From Hippasteria phrygiana (Eukaryota; Echinodermata; Asteroidea; Valvatida; Goniasteridae): a stretch of DNA of 64,000 bases. The position numbers were made by a program, and so were the translations under genes. How positions within the stretch are numbered: position 1 is the first letter of the stretch; every line of letters begins with the position of its first letter. Of the stretch, positions 28,100 through 39,639 are shown one piece after another. The DNA lies in assembly GCA_037893225.1 (NCBI GenBank), contig JAZGUH010000152.1, positions 186,001-250,000 of the forward strand, given 5' to 3'. The notes beneath the pieces were generated by a model. It searched no databases, was not told where the DNA came from, and saw nothing but the letters and a program-made list of their open reading frames with translations.

Positions 28100-29000
28100 A
28101 GACTGGTGCTGTACAGAGGAGTGGTTCGGTGATCAAGCGTGGCGGGCGGGAGGAATGCGTATCGGATGCGGGTTCAAGGGTCCGAACGCTTTGAAGGTGT
28201 CCCCTTTTCTCGCGCCGACGTCAGCTGCCTGCGTGGAGGAGACATCACTAGGTGTGCGGTTTTTTTATCACTGGTTATTTATCGCCGGTTTGGATTTAAC
28301 CTGTTGAATACCGATGGCGGTTATGGCTGCGGTTTGAGAGAAAAAAAAGACTACCTGCCGGTTGTCGTATATACGCGCATTCTTGTACGTACTCAATCTA
28401 TTGTTTGCCTATTGGCTGCACAAGCCTGTTTTGGCGTACCGGGACTCTATTAATCACAGCCAGCCAGAAGTGGATGAAAGACGTTTTACGCCAGCATAAA
28501 CTACTTTCCTGAGCCTCCGGCGTGCAGCGCTGACTGGCGACCGAACTAGAGGAAGGAAGATCCTATTTGATGCGAATGAGATAACGTAAGGTGATGAACG
28601 AGGAAGCGGGCTAGGAGTAGTAAGAAATGCCTCGCAGAGGAGCAGATTGCCGAGTACCGGGAGCGCGAGGTCATTTGCAATTATTATCATGCACGTGAAC
28701 ATTGTTACTCGAACCCTGCTGTAAATGAGGATGTGGCAAGTTGGAGGCGTGCAGGGTCCACTGTGAATGAATGAGTGATGCTGCAAAGTAAGAAGGCAGC
28801 TTTCTGAGACATCTGTCGGCAACATGCGCACTTGGGACAAGTACTCTGGGCCCTTTCACTGACAGGATCAGGTATCTCTAGATGTAAAAATAAGCCGCTT
28901 CTTATGTGCACCGTTGGAGAGATCATTGTACATGTATAGTATGGGGTGGGGGCAGGTTAAGTCACGTGACACCCTTGCCTGGTTGATTTGACAAAGCAGT
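28100..29000. other. Gene-free sequence with a short H-family copy
   Basis: An H-family fragment is at about 28285-28460. The 128-codon - strand ORF at 28454-28840 has no recognised domain. Confidence 0.45.
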
Positions 29001-29015
29001 TCACAGAGATGTATT

Positions 29016-29210
29016 CAAGTCCATCACAAGTCCCCTGCAAGTCCATCACAAAATCCTCCAGTCCTGATCCCAATCATAAGCTATCCAAATGAGCTTTGAC
29101 AAAGGCATTCCTTTGTCAGTGTTCATCCATGTGACCGGCTTTAAGAAAGGACTTCTGACTGGACTTGCAAAAGGACTTGTGAAAGGACTTGCAGGGACTC
29201 GACTACAACT
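29016..29210. mobile_element. Small fold-back with AAGGACTTG arms, copy 1
   Basis: Left CAAGTCCATCACAAGTCC and right GGACTTG..GGGACTCGACTACA are inverse. Core shared with 30718-30895 and 38906-39268 (CAATCA.AAGCTAT.CAAA.GAGCTTTGACAAAGG). Confidence 0.65.
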
Positions 29211-29329
29211 CTGGCAGTTCATCACCGTCACTTCGCTGGCTGGTTTGAGTGCGGACGGGCTAATTTCGAGGAGATGCTCGGCACAAAAATTGGCTGAGCA
29301 CAAAAAAAGTCTTGCTTAATTTAACCCCA

Positions 29330-29657
29330 ACTCCCTACATCATTTTTCCTCCAACATCCTCCGATTCCAAAATCCTCCAATGTTTGTTACTGGTTACCAC
29401 TGCCTGAATCCTGCAAAATCCTGGGTTTGGATAAACACCCCAGTAGCCTCAACCCTCCGAAACCATCCAGCACTAGATTGGGCCTGATGACCTGGATCCT
29501 CCATTTCCCCCCCCCCCCCCCCCCCCAGGCAAAACTCTTTAAAGCCCTCAATCCTGCAAAATCCTCCGATGCTTCAACTTCCAAAGACACTCAATCCTCC
29601 TCAATTCCTCCATTTTGGCAAAGAGGATTTTGGAGGATTTGGGAAGGTTAGGGTTAA
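29330..29657. repeat. A-family repeat interrupted by a C20 tract
   Basis: Matches 19855-20118 and 57058-57398 with edge GGTTAGGGTTAA. Where other copies read CCATTTTCCTCCAGAGG this copy has a C20 tract (29507-29526). Confidence 0.8.
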
Positions 29658-30029
29658 ATTTGCTCCCGGCCAAAACTCATGATTTTTATGCCGAGGAAAA
29701 AAAAACGGCTGAATACAATCACAAGCAACATTCATCACACAAGAAGTTGGTTGGTAATCCTGTTTTTTTTTTTTTCAAAGAAGACTTTTCGTGCTAAAGC
29801 AGCGTCCTTAGCAGCTCCGGGAATTTACCCCCGACGAATGTCTCTTGAAAAGGGTCTGTAGGTAATGTGGGATCGGGATCGACAGTGCCAAGGAGCATTG
29901 CGAAACTTGGGAATGCCTGCAACCTTCTGATGAGGACACCTGCATTTAAACTCTCTCTCAGATCCTTCGAAACCCATCAGGGAGTTGTCGGTTGTGGAGG
30001 ATGTTGCAAGATCGAGAAGATCTGTTGAT

Positions 30030-30327
30030 CTAACCTCTTGAATACGGACGGCAGCCGTAGCCGCAGTCTGGAAAAAAAAACCTTGCCGGTTGTCGTCTAT
30101 ATGCACATTGCTGCACGTACTCAATCCATTCATGTTTCAACTGTATTGTTCTTGAATGGGGGTGTTATGGACAGATGGGGCTTTTTCAAACAAAGCTTTC
30201 ATTCACACGAAAGGGGGATGAATAGGACCACTCTATTCAGTGCGGTGCCCGTTTGCATTTACGCTTGGCTGCACAGCCCGTTTTTGGCTGCACAGCCCAT
30301 CATCAATAACAGCCGTACGCAAGGGGT
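30030..30327. mobile_element. H-family repeat, most complete copy
   Basis: Starts CCTCTTGAATACGGACGGC and ends CAGCCGTACGCAAGGGGTTAG; the ends are roughly inverse around ACGG.GGC/GCCGT. Confidence 0.65.
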
Positions 30328-30717
30328 TAGCACAGCTTGATGTCCAAGGAACGTTGAAGTTCTAAGAATGTGCCATTGCATTACTTGCACAGAGGTGGAT
30401 TTTGGAGGATTCAAGATGGTTTTCGGCAAGAACGCCTAGAGAGTTGGGATTATTTACACAGCTTTGGGGAGGGAGTGGTGGGGAGGGGGGGGGGGGGGGG
30501 GAAGTGGTTCCGTAATCTAAAAGATCTTTGATAAATGCCATCCAGTTTTTTTCTAATGTATGTTTGGTATGTCAAAACCTGACATAAGTACAAGTTGCAT
30601 AATAGAGGCAATCATTATCATAGCTAAAGTGTCATCTGTTGTGGTTAACTGTAATGTTACAATTAATATAATTACAGTGAGGCTCAACATTTTCCCTGGA
30701 CCTATGGACCAGGGCTG

Positions 30718-30895
30718 GAGTCGAGTCCATCATAAGTCCATCACAAACCCTCCAGTCCTAATTCCAATCACAAGCTATTCAAAAGAGCTTTGACAAAGGC
30801 ATTCTTTTGCCATTGTTCATCCAGTTACTTGTGACTGGCTTTATGAAAGGACTTGTGAAAGGACTTGTGAAAGGACTTCCAGGGTCTCAACTACA
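30718..30895. mobile_element. Small fold-back with AAGGACTTG arms, copy 2
   Basis: GAGTCGAGTCCATCATAAG at the left; three GAAAGGACTTGT units and CAACTACA at the right. Confidence 0.65.
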
Positions 30896-31717
30896 TCCCT
30901 GCTATGGACCGAGTGAAGTAATTTAGATGTTGGTCTGAACTAACGTTGGAAAACTAAATAGACGTGGTTCCAATTTTCTGCTTAAGCAATGCTGAATACC
31001 AGTCACTAGCAGTAGAAATCATACAAATTTGGTTGGTCCGTGCAATTGTCATTTATATCAAGAATGATTTTTCATGCTCAGTAAATTTTTGTTCGCAGTA
31101 GCTCTATTACATTTCGCACCTGCACAGAATGCGTTTTATTAGATTTTGATATGCACCACAGGGGTCGAATTTCAGGTAAAAATCTACTAGACAGCTGGGC
31201 TAGTAGCACAAAAATGTTAATAGACCGGAAGGTATTTCACAAGACCAATGGTAAAAATAAGAACAGTGTTTTGAATAAGTGTGCTGTTTCAATTGTTTCT
31301 CCTTTGCCGACCTTGTTGGGGAGGGGTTAGAAATGCTGTTTTGATTGGAACTCCCTGCCTCAAAATTAGAAATGGCCATTCCAGAAATTATGGGGCTTTT
31401 TCAGTTAACCAGATGTAGGAAAAAAATTGACTTTAGTGATAGCATTTTTTACGCAGTTTAAGAAAAAATCACTAGACCAACGTTCAAATCTCTGGACTTG
31501 GTCCAGTGGTCCAGTGGATATTTTAATCTCTGCACAGGTGCGTTAAAATGAATTTGGTCTAACAGATATCTGGTGTTTGTAATCCAGCGGTTCAGTGGAT
31601 AACTAATATAACAAACTTTGAGCTCTGTATTCAGGCAGTTCGTGAGACTGCGTCACCCCACCCCCCCCCCCCCCCCCCCCCCCCCCTCTGTACATCTATT
31701 GCTTTTGTTGTCATTCC
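30896..31717. other. Gene-free; C26 tract
   Basis: Holds GGGCTAGTAGCAC-type repeat fragments near 31180-31220, TGGTCCAGTGG words and a C26 tract (31661-31686). Confidence 0.5.
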
Positions 31718-31890
31718 ATTCACGGGCCGGAGATCAAGTCTGGGTGAACAATGGGAGCTGGCTGGACTGCAGCATTTGTGGGCAGTTTATTGCTACAACC
31801 AGGGGATTATAGAAGCTTGAAGTCCCGAGCGTTTCCGGGCCTCTCAACAGCCTGGACCGACCATGGGTTAGGCAGTGCTCCCTTGTGCTA
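31718..31890. repeat. O-family repeat, copy 1
   Basis: GGGCCGGAGATCAAGTCTGG and CGACCATGGGTTAGGCAGTG are shared, inverted, with 61860-62025 and in part with 62155-62240. Confidence 0.6.
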
Positions 31891-32037
31891 TGCGTAGTGG
31901 TCATCTATGACTTTTTTGTCGATTCAAATTTTCTAAAAAGGTAATTATAAAAGGGTCTACGAATGCCTGATCGAGGGTAACGAAGACATTACCCTTTTAG
32001 ATGGTTCTATTATTCGCCAAACCAAATTTGAGGGAAA

Positions 32038-32351
32038 GGGTGCGTTCGAGTAGCTTACCCGGGTCGACTCGGGTAAAGGCAGACGGGTCAGCCACGAGAG
32101 CTGGGCTAATAGAATGCTCAAACGCCCTCTCGTGTCGATGTCAACTAGCACTTGCGTCGGCCATTTTCAATTTCCCGCTGGAGCAGAATCTGTGGTTAAA
32201 TGGACTTGAACGTAATTCCACCAGTGACTCTGCTCCGCGATTAGGGTCTGTTGGTGGCTGACCAGAGTGAGCCCCGAGTATGACGCAAGCTATTCGAATG
32301 ACACAAAGCTATCCAGAGTCGTCCCGGGTGAGCTACGTACTCGAATGCACC
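32038..32351. mobile_element. MITE with GGGTGCGTTCGAGTAGCT ends
   Basis: GGGTGCGTTCGAGTAGCTTA and its near-exact inverse GAGCTACGTACTCGAATGCACCC (21-22 bp pairing including CCCGGGT). No clear target duplication. Confidence 0.7.
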
Positions 32352-33164
32352 CAATGATTGTTGCACAGCTTTATTATTGGGTAACAAACAACCTTTGGAG
32401 TTCCATCTGTCATGCTGTTATTCTGAAGAACGTATCTTGAAAACTCTGATCTCCAGTGCTTGCCCACGGTTGCTGCACAGCGGTTGTTTGCGAATCCCCA
32501 CCGAACATCCACTGAAATATTGTTTGTAGAGTGGACCGCAACTACTAAACATGTCGTAGAGGTGACGTAGGGAGCATTTCATATGGTCAAGGTTGCGGTA
32601 TCGATTGTGGTACCACTGTTTATTTGGTGCTCTGGTACGTCAAACTGTGCTGATGAATGGAAAGTCAGGCGGCGTGAATAACTGAATAATCAGGTCAAAA
32701 CTGGAGCTTGGAGCTCATTAATTAACCCTAACTACCCCAAGCCTTACAAACTCGAACAGAAAATTTTACACGTCTCTTATTTATATGCAAAGCATTAGAC
32801 TTTTCATGCAGTAATTTTTAAGTTATTAAAAAAAAAAAAATTAGGAAATGTTTTTTTTTTTTTCAACACGCAGTAGGAGCTCCGTGACGAGCATTTTCCC
32901 ACAAAAATCATTCTTCCAAAATAACCGATCAACAATGTTTTGAAGAAATGCGTATTACAAATGGGTTACATACCAGCTGTTTAATATTAAAATAAACTAA
33001 GACGAACGAAATTTGTTTATTTTTCGCCCTAGAGACGCAACTTTTGTGGCTCTGATGTGCTCTGATTCATGAATATGGAAGTTGTATTACCATAAAAAAC
33101 TACTTCACAGAATTGTTACAAACAACCTCAGATTTATAGTGACATGGATAATAATGCTGTCTAT
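32352..33164. other. Gene-free sequence
   Basis: Only a 30-bp I-family remnant (32728-32757, TTAACCCTAACTACCCCAAG) was recognised. Confidence 0.45.
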
Positions 33165-33174
33165 GTGTATTCAT

Positions 33175-33547
33175 TAGTCTGGTTCCCAGACCAAAATATT
33201 CTTAGTATTTCTGATGAATACTAGGTCCGGTAGCCGCCAATGTCACCTGACGAAAACGGGCAGAATTCTGCCCGTTTCCGAAAATATCCGAAGTTTTCCG
33301 AACATAAGGTAACATCCGGCTGTTAACAAAATGTCTGTCGGGCCTGTTACAGATCCTGGAATTTGAATTCTCAATTATATATAAAAAATGACAAATCAGT
33401 GCCACACTCTTGCAGTATTTTGCCGGCTGGATTTTGCAAGAATATTAAATTTGGATGATGCCACTGACGTCACTCGGACTAACACTGTACGTCATGACCT
33501 AAGATTGAGACGTCGGGGGGGAATCTTCAGGTCAGGGAACCAGACTA
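33175..33547. mobile_element. Fold-back MITE with TAGTCTGGTTCCC ends and a perfect 10-bp duplication
   Basis: TAGTCTGGTTCCC and GGGAACCAGACTA are exact inverses, and GTGTATTCAT stands on both sides (33165-33174 and 33548-33557). Relatives, smaller or degraded, are nested in G elements at 35836-35909, 40957-41040 and 60605-60690. Confidence 0.8.
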
Positions 33548-33557
33548 GTGTATTCAT

Positions 33558-34678
33558 TTAAAAACCCTTTTGCAGGGTTCCTGTAATGTACATGTTATAA
33601 ATGTTGGGTTTTAACATGGGCACACAGGAATTTCTAGGTTACTGGAACTCGGTCTGACATACCAATGGTGTACAGGAGTACGCTTTGGGGAGAAATGTGT
33701 GGGCGGGGAGAGACGCCCACTTTATATACCCCCCCTTTTTTTCTTTTTTTCCCACAGTCGGCACAGGTTTCGGGAATTTATCATCATATCCGTACTGCAG
33801 CACTTTCAGAATTGGAACCAAACAAATTTAAAATACTTTACTTGTACATATGCACAATGTCGCCAATGCCCAGATCATAAAAAAAAAAAAAAAATCCACC
33901 CCTGTTGAAAATCCCAATGTTTGAAATTGAAGTTTGTTGTTTAGGAAATTGATATCAATATCCACTAAACCTTTGGGGATTCTCAATTAAAACCCTCCTA
34001 CCAATAAACCTATCACAACCTATCGAAAAAACCAAATCCTCCTCTCCCACAGCTTGTGTGTCTCAACCTGTCACTCGATAGGTTTTGGTAGATAGGGTAG
34101 TTGGCTCCATTTTGGCACCTGGAGAGGGAGGGTTAGTTTACCACCTACGTGTAATGAAACAGAAAAAAAATCCTAAGTGTACTCTGCAATCTGATTTTGA
34201 CAAACAACAAATAGCTCAGTAATTAGTTTTTATTACGTGAAAAATAACTTTGATGTGTAGAATTCAGAGGTAAAACATGATTGATATTCAGTGGAATTAT
34301 TGTATTTCACGGAGATTCACCATTTTTTTCTTCAAACTAAAATTATCCTCCCATATCCAAAAATAAAGGAGGAGAGTAATGTGATGAGGGAACAGAGAAA
34401 CCAGAAAAAAATATTAGCTAGATTATTCGTCTTTGTATAGTGAACAAAAAAAAAAGGCTTTGAAACGGTAAAAGGCCCACGTTTTAGTTTTTTTGTGTTG
34501 ATTTTTATCAATATTTAAGTCGGACAGCCAGGTTCGCTAAGCTACGCCTAATTTATTCTGTATTTTTTGTCTTCCTACGTACAGGAACTAGAAAAAGCTA
34601 ACATATTGCTTTTTGTTTGCCTTTGAGAAAGAACTTGCCCAAGTTCAAAACATTGGGCCACTTTTTGTAAGTTTTATC
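33558..34678. other. Gene-free sequence
   Basis: No exon, paired ends or array was recognised; A- and T-rich tracts only. Confidence 0.45.
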
Positions 34679-34921
34679 CACTGATCTCTATATAAACTGG
34701 ATAGCTCATTGGCCATTGCGCGCTGTACAAGCAACTGAAGCCAGCACCCGCCGTATTACCACTCCCAATTCACCACTGATTGCCATGTAAGGAGAACAAG
34801 GACGAAAGGAGACCCTGGGGACAAGGTTGGGAAACCTGTTGTATTGGAAGTGATAAAATGGCGGACGGTGGCCTCAACTCGAACAGCCGATGCGCTATCC
34901 AGTTTACATAGAGATCAGTGG
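34679..34921. mobile_element. 243-bp MITE with CCACTGATCTCTATATAAAC ends
   Basis: The left end pairs with GTTTACATAGAGATCAGTGG at the right, about 28 bp in total. A solo end remnant is near 53095-53135. Confidence 0.75.
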
Positions 34922-35204
34922 TTTGATCACTACCGAAGTTGAAAGATTACTGTATTTTATGTATTGTGAAATGGCACCTTGCTATAAAAAAAACCAAACA
35001 AACATGTCGCTAATCTTTTGCTTAGCCTGGGCCCAATTTTCATCGGGTTCCTAAGCACACAAGTTTCTGCTCACTGTCATGACTGTAGCTTTGTCTGTTT
35101 CAGCATTAAGCAGAGGAAAGAGCGCACAACCTTATGGATGGGGTTTGTGGGGTACTTGCATTCATTCCACTGTGCGAGGACCCCACAAGGCAGTAGTACT
35201 TAAA

Positions 35205-35642
35205 TGTACTGTACACGATTGGTAATCCTAAATTTTTTGTTTACTGAACTATTACTTACTATTACTAGTAAGATTGTAAGTTAATAGTAGTCTCAATCAT
35301 CCTGTGAAGGCACCAGGTGTGCTGTCGTTGTCCAGAAAGTGAAAATTTATATCGTTTTCCAACGATTTCCAGCTGGAAATCGTTGGAAAACTGCCCTGTA
35401 GCCTTCAGTCAAGGCGCGCGTGGTTATCTGCACGAGTGGGGCGTCACGCGCCCTGATAGCCACGCGCGCCTTGACTATAAAGGCTATCATCCACCGACGG
35501 TTGGAAACGAGCGCCGTTTTTCTCTCGCAAAACTTTGAACAGGTCAGTGGAACGATATTTCCTTTAAAATACTAACCCCCAAATCCGCCCATTTCTGAAA
35601 ATTGCAACAATGACCAATCATGTACAATGTACACTACGATTA
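35205..35642. mobile_element. G-family element, variant copy with a GC-rich inner fold-back
   Basis: GTACTGTACACGATTGG at the left and CCAATCATGTACAATGTACA at the right are roughly inverse. Inside, CAAGGCGCGCGTGG and CCACGCGCGCCTTG form a second inverted pair (about 35410-35475). Confidence 0.6.
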
Positions 35643-36250
35643 AAGGTAATACATTTGCAAACATTCAAACAACCAAACTACCTAATTATTATGAAATACC
35701 TTACTTGACAGAAAGTAAATAGCAGTCTCGAGCATCCTGTAAAAGCATGGCACCTGGTGTGCTGTCATTTTCAAGAAAAGTGGAATTTTTGTATCAATTT
35801 CCAGCGATGGTCGGCCGACAATCGTTTAGAAATGGTCTGGTTCCCCGCCCTGACAATTCCTTGACGTCTATAAATTGCTCTTTGTCTAAAGCAGGGAACC
35901 AGACTTACAAGAACAGCAGTTTTGTTCTGTTTTCCCAGCATCTGTGCACAAACAAACAAACCTAAAATGGGTCATTGTTACAGTATATGGGTAGAGGCAT
36001 TATTAATGCCTTGCAGTGGACTAGTTACCCATCCCGACCCTATTCATACTGTGAAGAGATCAGATTATCTTGTCTTGTTTCAGTGTGAGGGGCTGGTTCT
36101 TCCACACTTTCCCCTGTAGCCCACACCTCCAGTGGCCTTTGGCCTTGTGATGGGCGATTTGCATAACAAAAAAAACCACTAACCCCCAAATCCATTCATT
36201 TCTGAAAATTACAGCAAAAGCAAATGTTGTTATACTACAATGTACCTGTA
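35640..36250. mobile_element. G-family element, complete copy
   Basis: Starts GGTAATACATTTGCAAAC and ends GCAAATGTTGTTATACTAC (inverse). Carries CACCTGGTGTGCTGTCATTT and a TGGTCTGGTTCCC fold-back (35836-35909). Sister copies: 40690-41731 and, inverted, 60236-60893. Confidence 0.65.
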
Positions 36251-37865
36251 AGAGGCAGATATTTTTAAAAACTTTGCATCAGTAAAAGTCTACCCATGCA
36301 GGCAATCATCACTTTGCGATGAAAATGTTAGCACAGCTTTTCTGCTGTTCTGGCCCCATATTTTCAGCTAACGACTAATAAAGCTGATCTATAAAATAGG
36401 AGCCTCCGTGCTATTGCAAGATTGTTGTGCTAAAGTATGGTTGTGTGTAAAAATGTTTTTTTTTGCTGAGTGCCTAGTTGCTGTGAGGTGAGGAAAAAAC
36501 AATGAATCCTCCATTTGAAGAATGCTTAACTGTGCCGCTGAACAAAACCCTTGATGTTATGTACAGAAGGAGACTGCCTTTTAAGAAACATTTTTGGAAT
36601 GGCAGTAATTCTATAGGAATTTTTTTGGTCTGGGCTTAACCTATTTTAAGACGGTCTATCGTAATGGAAAAAGCAATGTCGGATCCTTGCAGCTTATGTC
36701 TGAACGTGCCTCACTTAACCATGCAATAATGATTATTACTAGTACTACGTGTCAACAACAAAAAAAGTCCTACTTTTGATCCTAAATAAACTGCTGTTTA
36801 CCAATGGATTTGAACCAAAATTTCAGATCATGTAAACAAGGCATTACAAATTTTATGGAGCGAATTTTATTAGCTTTGTACCCGAGGGTGAGATTTAAAC
36901 GCCATGCAAAAAAAAATTGATCGTTTTCAGAATCTCATTAGCTTACTCCTTTCCCTCCTCCAGTGTGTAGCTGAAGGTCGCCTCGTCATACGTATACACG
37001 TATTGGTTGTGTATAAAAGTATTCCATTTCTTAGAGCCGTTGAGCAAAAAAAAAATCATGGTCAGCAAATTAAATTTCTTCACAAACAGGTAACCAGCTA
37101 AGATATTGTTTCAAGTTGCACATGGAAGAAGCGCATACTCGCAGGGTGTGTAACAGTCAGTCACAGACCATTGAAAATAATTGAGATACTGACTGTGTTT
37201 ACATGTAACTTAACTAGAAGTCTTAAGAAAACTATCAAGCCAGAAACCCCTTCTAATTTTAGTTGAACAGTGTTTTACTGTGTTAAAATAAGCAACACCA
37301 CGTATAGCATACCCAGCACGATATGTGGGCAAGGGGTACCCCCCTCTTGTCTCTATACCCTATACACACTCCAGACTATTGTTACCTAACACATCCCCCC
37401 CCTAGATTTCTTAACAATTATTCCGGGAACACAATGACCGACACAAAAGAGGGGGTCCCTTGCCCACATATCGCGCTTCAAATGGCGTATAGAGTACCGA
37501 AGTGATATCGTCAATGCAATGTTTGGAACCAGAATACTTTTCTTATTTTGTGTCAATGTGTTTGCATGACTGGCTGTTAACAAAGGAACAGTCGAAATCT
37601 CCACATGTTTGGAGCCTGTTGTCTGCCAACTCACGTCACATTTCGTTACTGTATTGAAAGTGCATGTAGTTAATACTGTGGTAAAGGTATGGTTTAGCAT
37701 TGTATAAGTCGACAACACAGTTGTGGGCAGAGTTTAGACTGTGGTGCAACATGTTCAGGAAAATGACAAGCCCGTCATCCAACTCGTCATGAGAAAATAC
37801 TGAAAAACCATATTTTTGTAAACAGTGATTTTGTGAGAGTTCTTTGTGTCCTTAATTAGGCAAAA
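36251..37865. other. Gene-free sequence
   Basis: A remnant of the GGGGCCAATTTCA MITE family is at about 36993-37100. Inverted GATATGTGGGCAAGGGGTACC (37320) and GGTCCCTTGCCCACATATC (37453) bound a further fold-back of about 155 bp. Confidence 0.45.
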
Positions 37866-38204
37866 CAAAAACTTGTGTTGCCCTCAAATGGGAAAAATCG
37901 GGAGGGGCGGTTGGGCGATTTTTTTTGTTTTTTTCATTCATCCATGAAAGCAATACTACATGTCGTGTAACTCGGAAGTCGGGAGTCATGAAGTAAGCTT
38001 ATTTAAAAGTGAGATGGCGAAATGCACGACTGTGCCATCGAAGCTGTATTTAAAGACAACGATTTTAATAAAACTTAACATTTTGTGCGGGAAAAGGTGA
38101 GATTATAAAAATAAACACACAAAAAAGAAGAAAAAAATGCGACCCGACTTTTGTGACTTTTAGTGTTGGTCGCGGAGGGCAACACAACTGTTTTTTGGGT
38201 CTTA
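37866..38204. mobile_element. K-family repeat, copy 2
   Basis: ACAAAAACTTGTGTTGCCCT at the left pairs with AGGGCAACACAACTG at the right. Confidence 0.65.
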
Positions 38205-38905
38205 TTTAAGCCACAGCGATTTTGGAGGTCCTTGGGTACAATTTTCCAAAAAGAGATGACAGCATTCTCAACAAATATTCCTTTGGAGGATTGGTTTTGA
38301 AATACAAACAGTAAGCTGCAAGATCAAAACTAATCCTTTCTATCGTTACCAAAGCCATATCATACCTTTAAATGTTACACCTTAACGACAAGTCTTTAAC
38401 CAGTATATAATTTTAAGATGTACATGTAATGTATTAAAAGCACACTGGTTGCAATAAGGCCGTGGCCTATGGGCTGCTTGAAACTAGTGGTCGGTTTTGA
38501 GAAACATAATGGTGCGTTCAGTTTAACATTTCATCTAATGGTTTGTTTTATTTGTCATGAGGTTATATAAATACTACTGGAAACATATTGTAAACCAGAC
38601 GATGTGATATTTCCTTTTTTTTCCTCTCTGGAATGTCCGTATATAAATAAACTGCCTTTATGATACTTCAAAATGTTATTTTCTCACGAGTTACCTTGCT
38701 TCCTTGAAAGACGAAAAAGTTCACCTAAAAACTGTATTGTATGGCAATGCATTTTTTTTCTTTTATAAACCATGTATATTGTACGATATTAACTAACGTG
38801 TATATAAAAACAAATCTTTATGCATCTTTAAATGCGTCTTATTGTCGTTTTGTTATTCTGGTTTTATTTAAACTTTGATTCCAGCTGCCCAGAAAGCAGA
38901 TATGT

Positions 38906-39268
38906 AGTCAAGTCCATCACAAACCCTCCAGTCCTAATTCCGATCACAAGCTATTCAAATGAGCTTTGACAAAGGCATTCCTTTGTCATTGTTCATCCAG
39001 TTACTTGTGACCAGCTTTGTGAAAGGACTTGCACAAGGACTTGCACAAGGACTTGCACAAGGACTTGCACAAGGACTTGCACAAGGACTTGCACAAGGAC
39101 TTGCACAAGGACTTGCACAAGGACTTGCACAAGGACTTGCACAAGGACTTGCACAAGGACTTGCACAAGGACTTGCACAAGGACTTGCACAAGGACTTGC
39201 ACAAGGACTTGCACAAGGACTTGCACAAGGACTTGCACAAGGACTTGCACAAGGACTCGACTACAACT
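38906..39268. mobile_element. Fold-back with an expanded 12-bp tandem arm, copy 3
   Basis: TGTAGTCAAGTCC at the left and GGACTCGACTACA at the right are inverse. The same AAGGACTTG..unit present two or three times in copies 1 and 2 is expanded here to about 19 perfect copies of AAGGACTTGCAC (39023-39256). ORFs in four frames (GLAQ, HKDL, CKSL, VLVQ repeats) are artefacts. Confidence 0.75.
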
Positions 39269-39510
39269 CGGCCAGAAAGCCAAAAGCATTTAAAGTTACA
39301 ACGTTATACCGAGACCGAGAACATCTATTATACAAATATAACATGGTCTGGGGGCATCCGAAATAAACCAGGTTTAATTTGTTTTACTATACCTCATACA
39401 TATTCAGTTTTCATTACAATTCAGGAGCCATCTTTCATGTGTATACAAAGCAGCTGGGTGATGTTCGCGCATGCGTACTACACCCGTGCGACAGTTCCAC
39501 GATTGCTTTG

Positions 39511-39639
39511 TAAGGCCGTGTCCGAATTACTTGGCTACGGCTTGAAATTACACACGAGTCTACAAGAAGTGGCTGCAGCCGCTACCATAGACATGTGTGT
39601 AACATCCAGGCGTAGCCAAGTAATTCGGACACGGCCTTA
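39511..39639. mobile_element. 129-bp MITE with 28-bp perfect TIRs
   Basis: TAAGGCCGTGTCCGAATTAC and its exact inverse; pairing continues through TTGGCTACG / CGTAGCCAA. The near-perfect arms suggest recent activity. Confidence 0.8.

Noticed and set aside
28454..28840. - strand ORF of 128 codons
   Set aside because: No domain and no splice sites that would link it to another exon.
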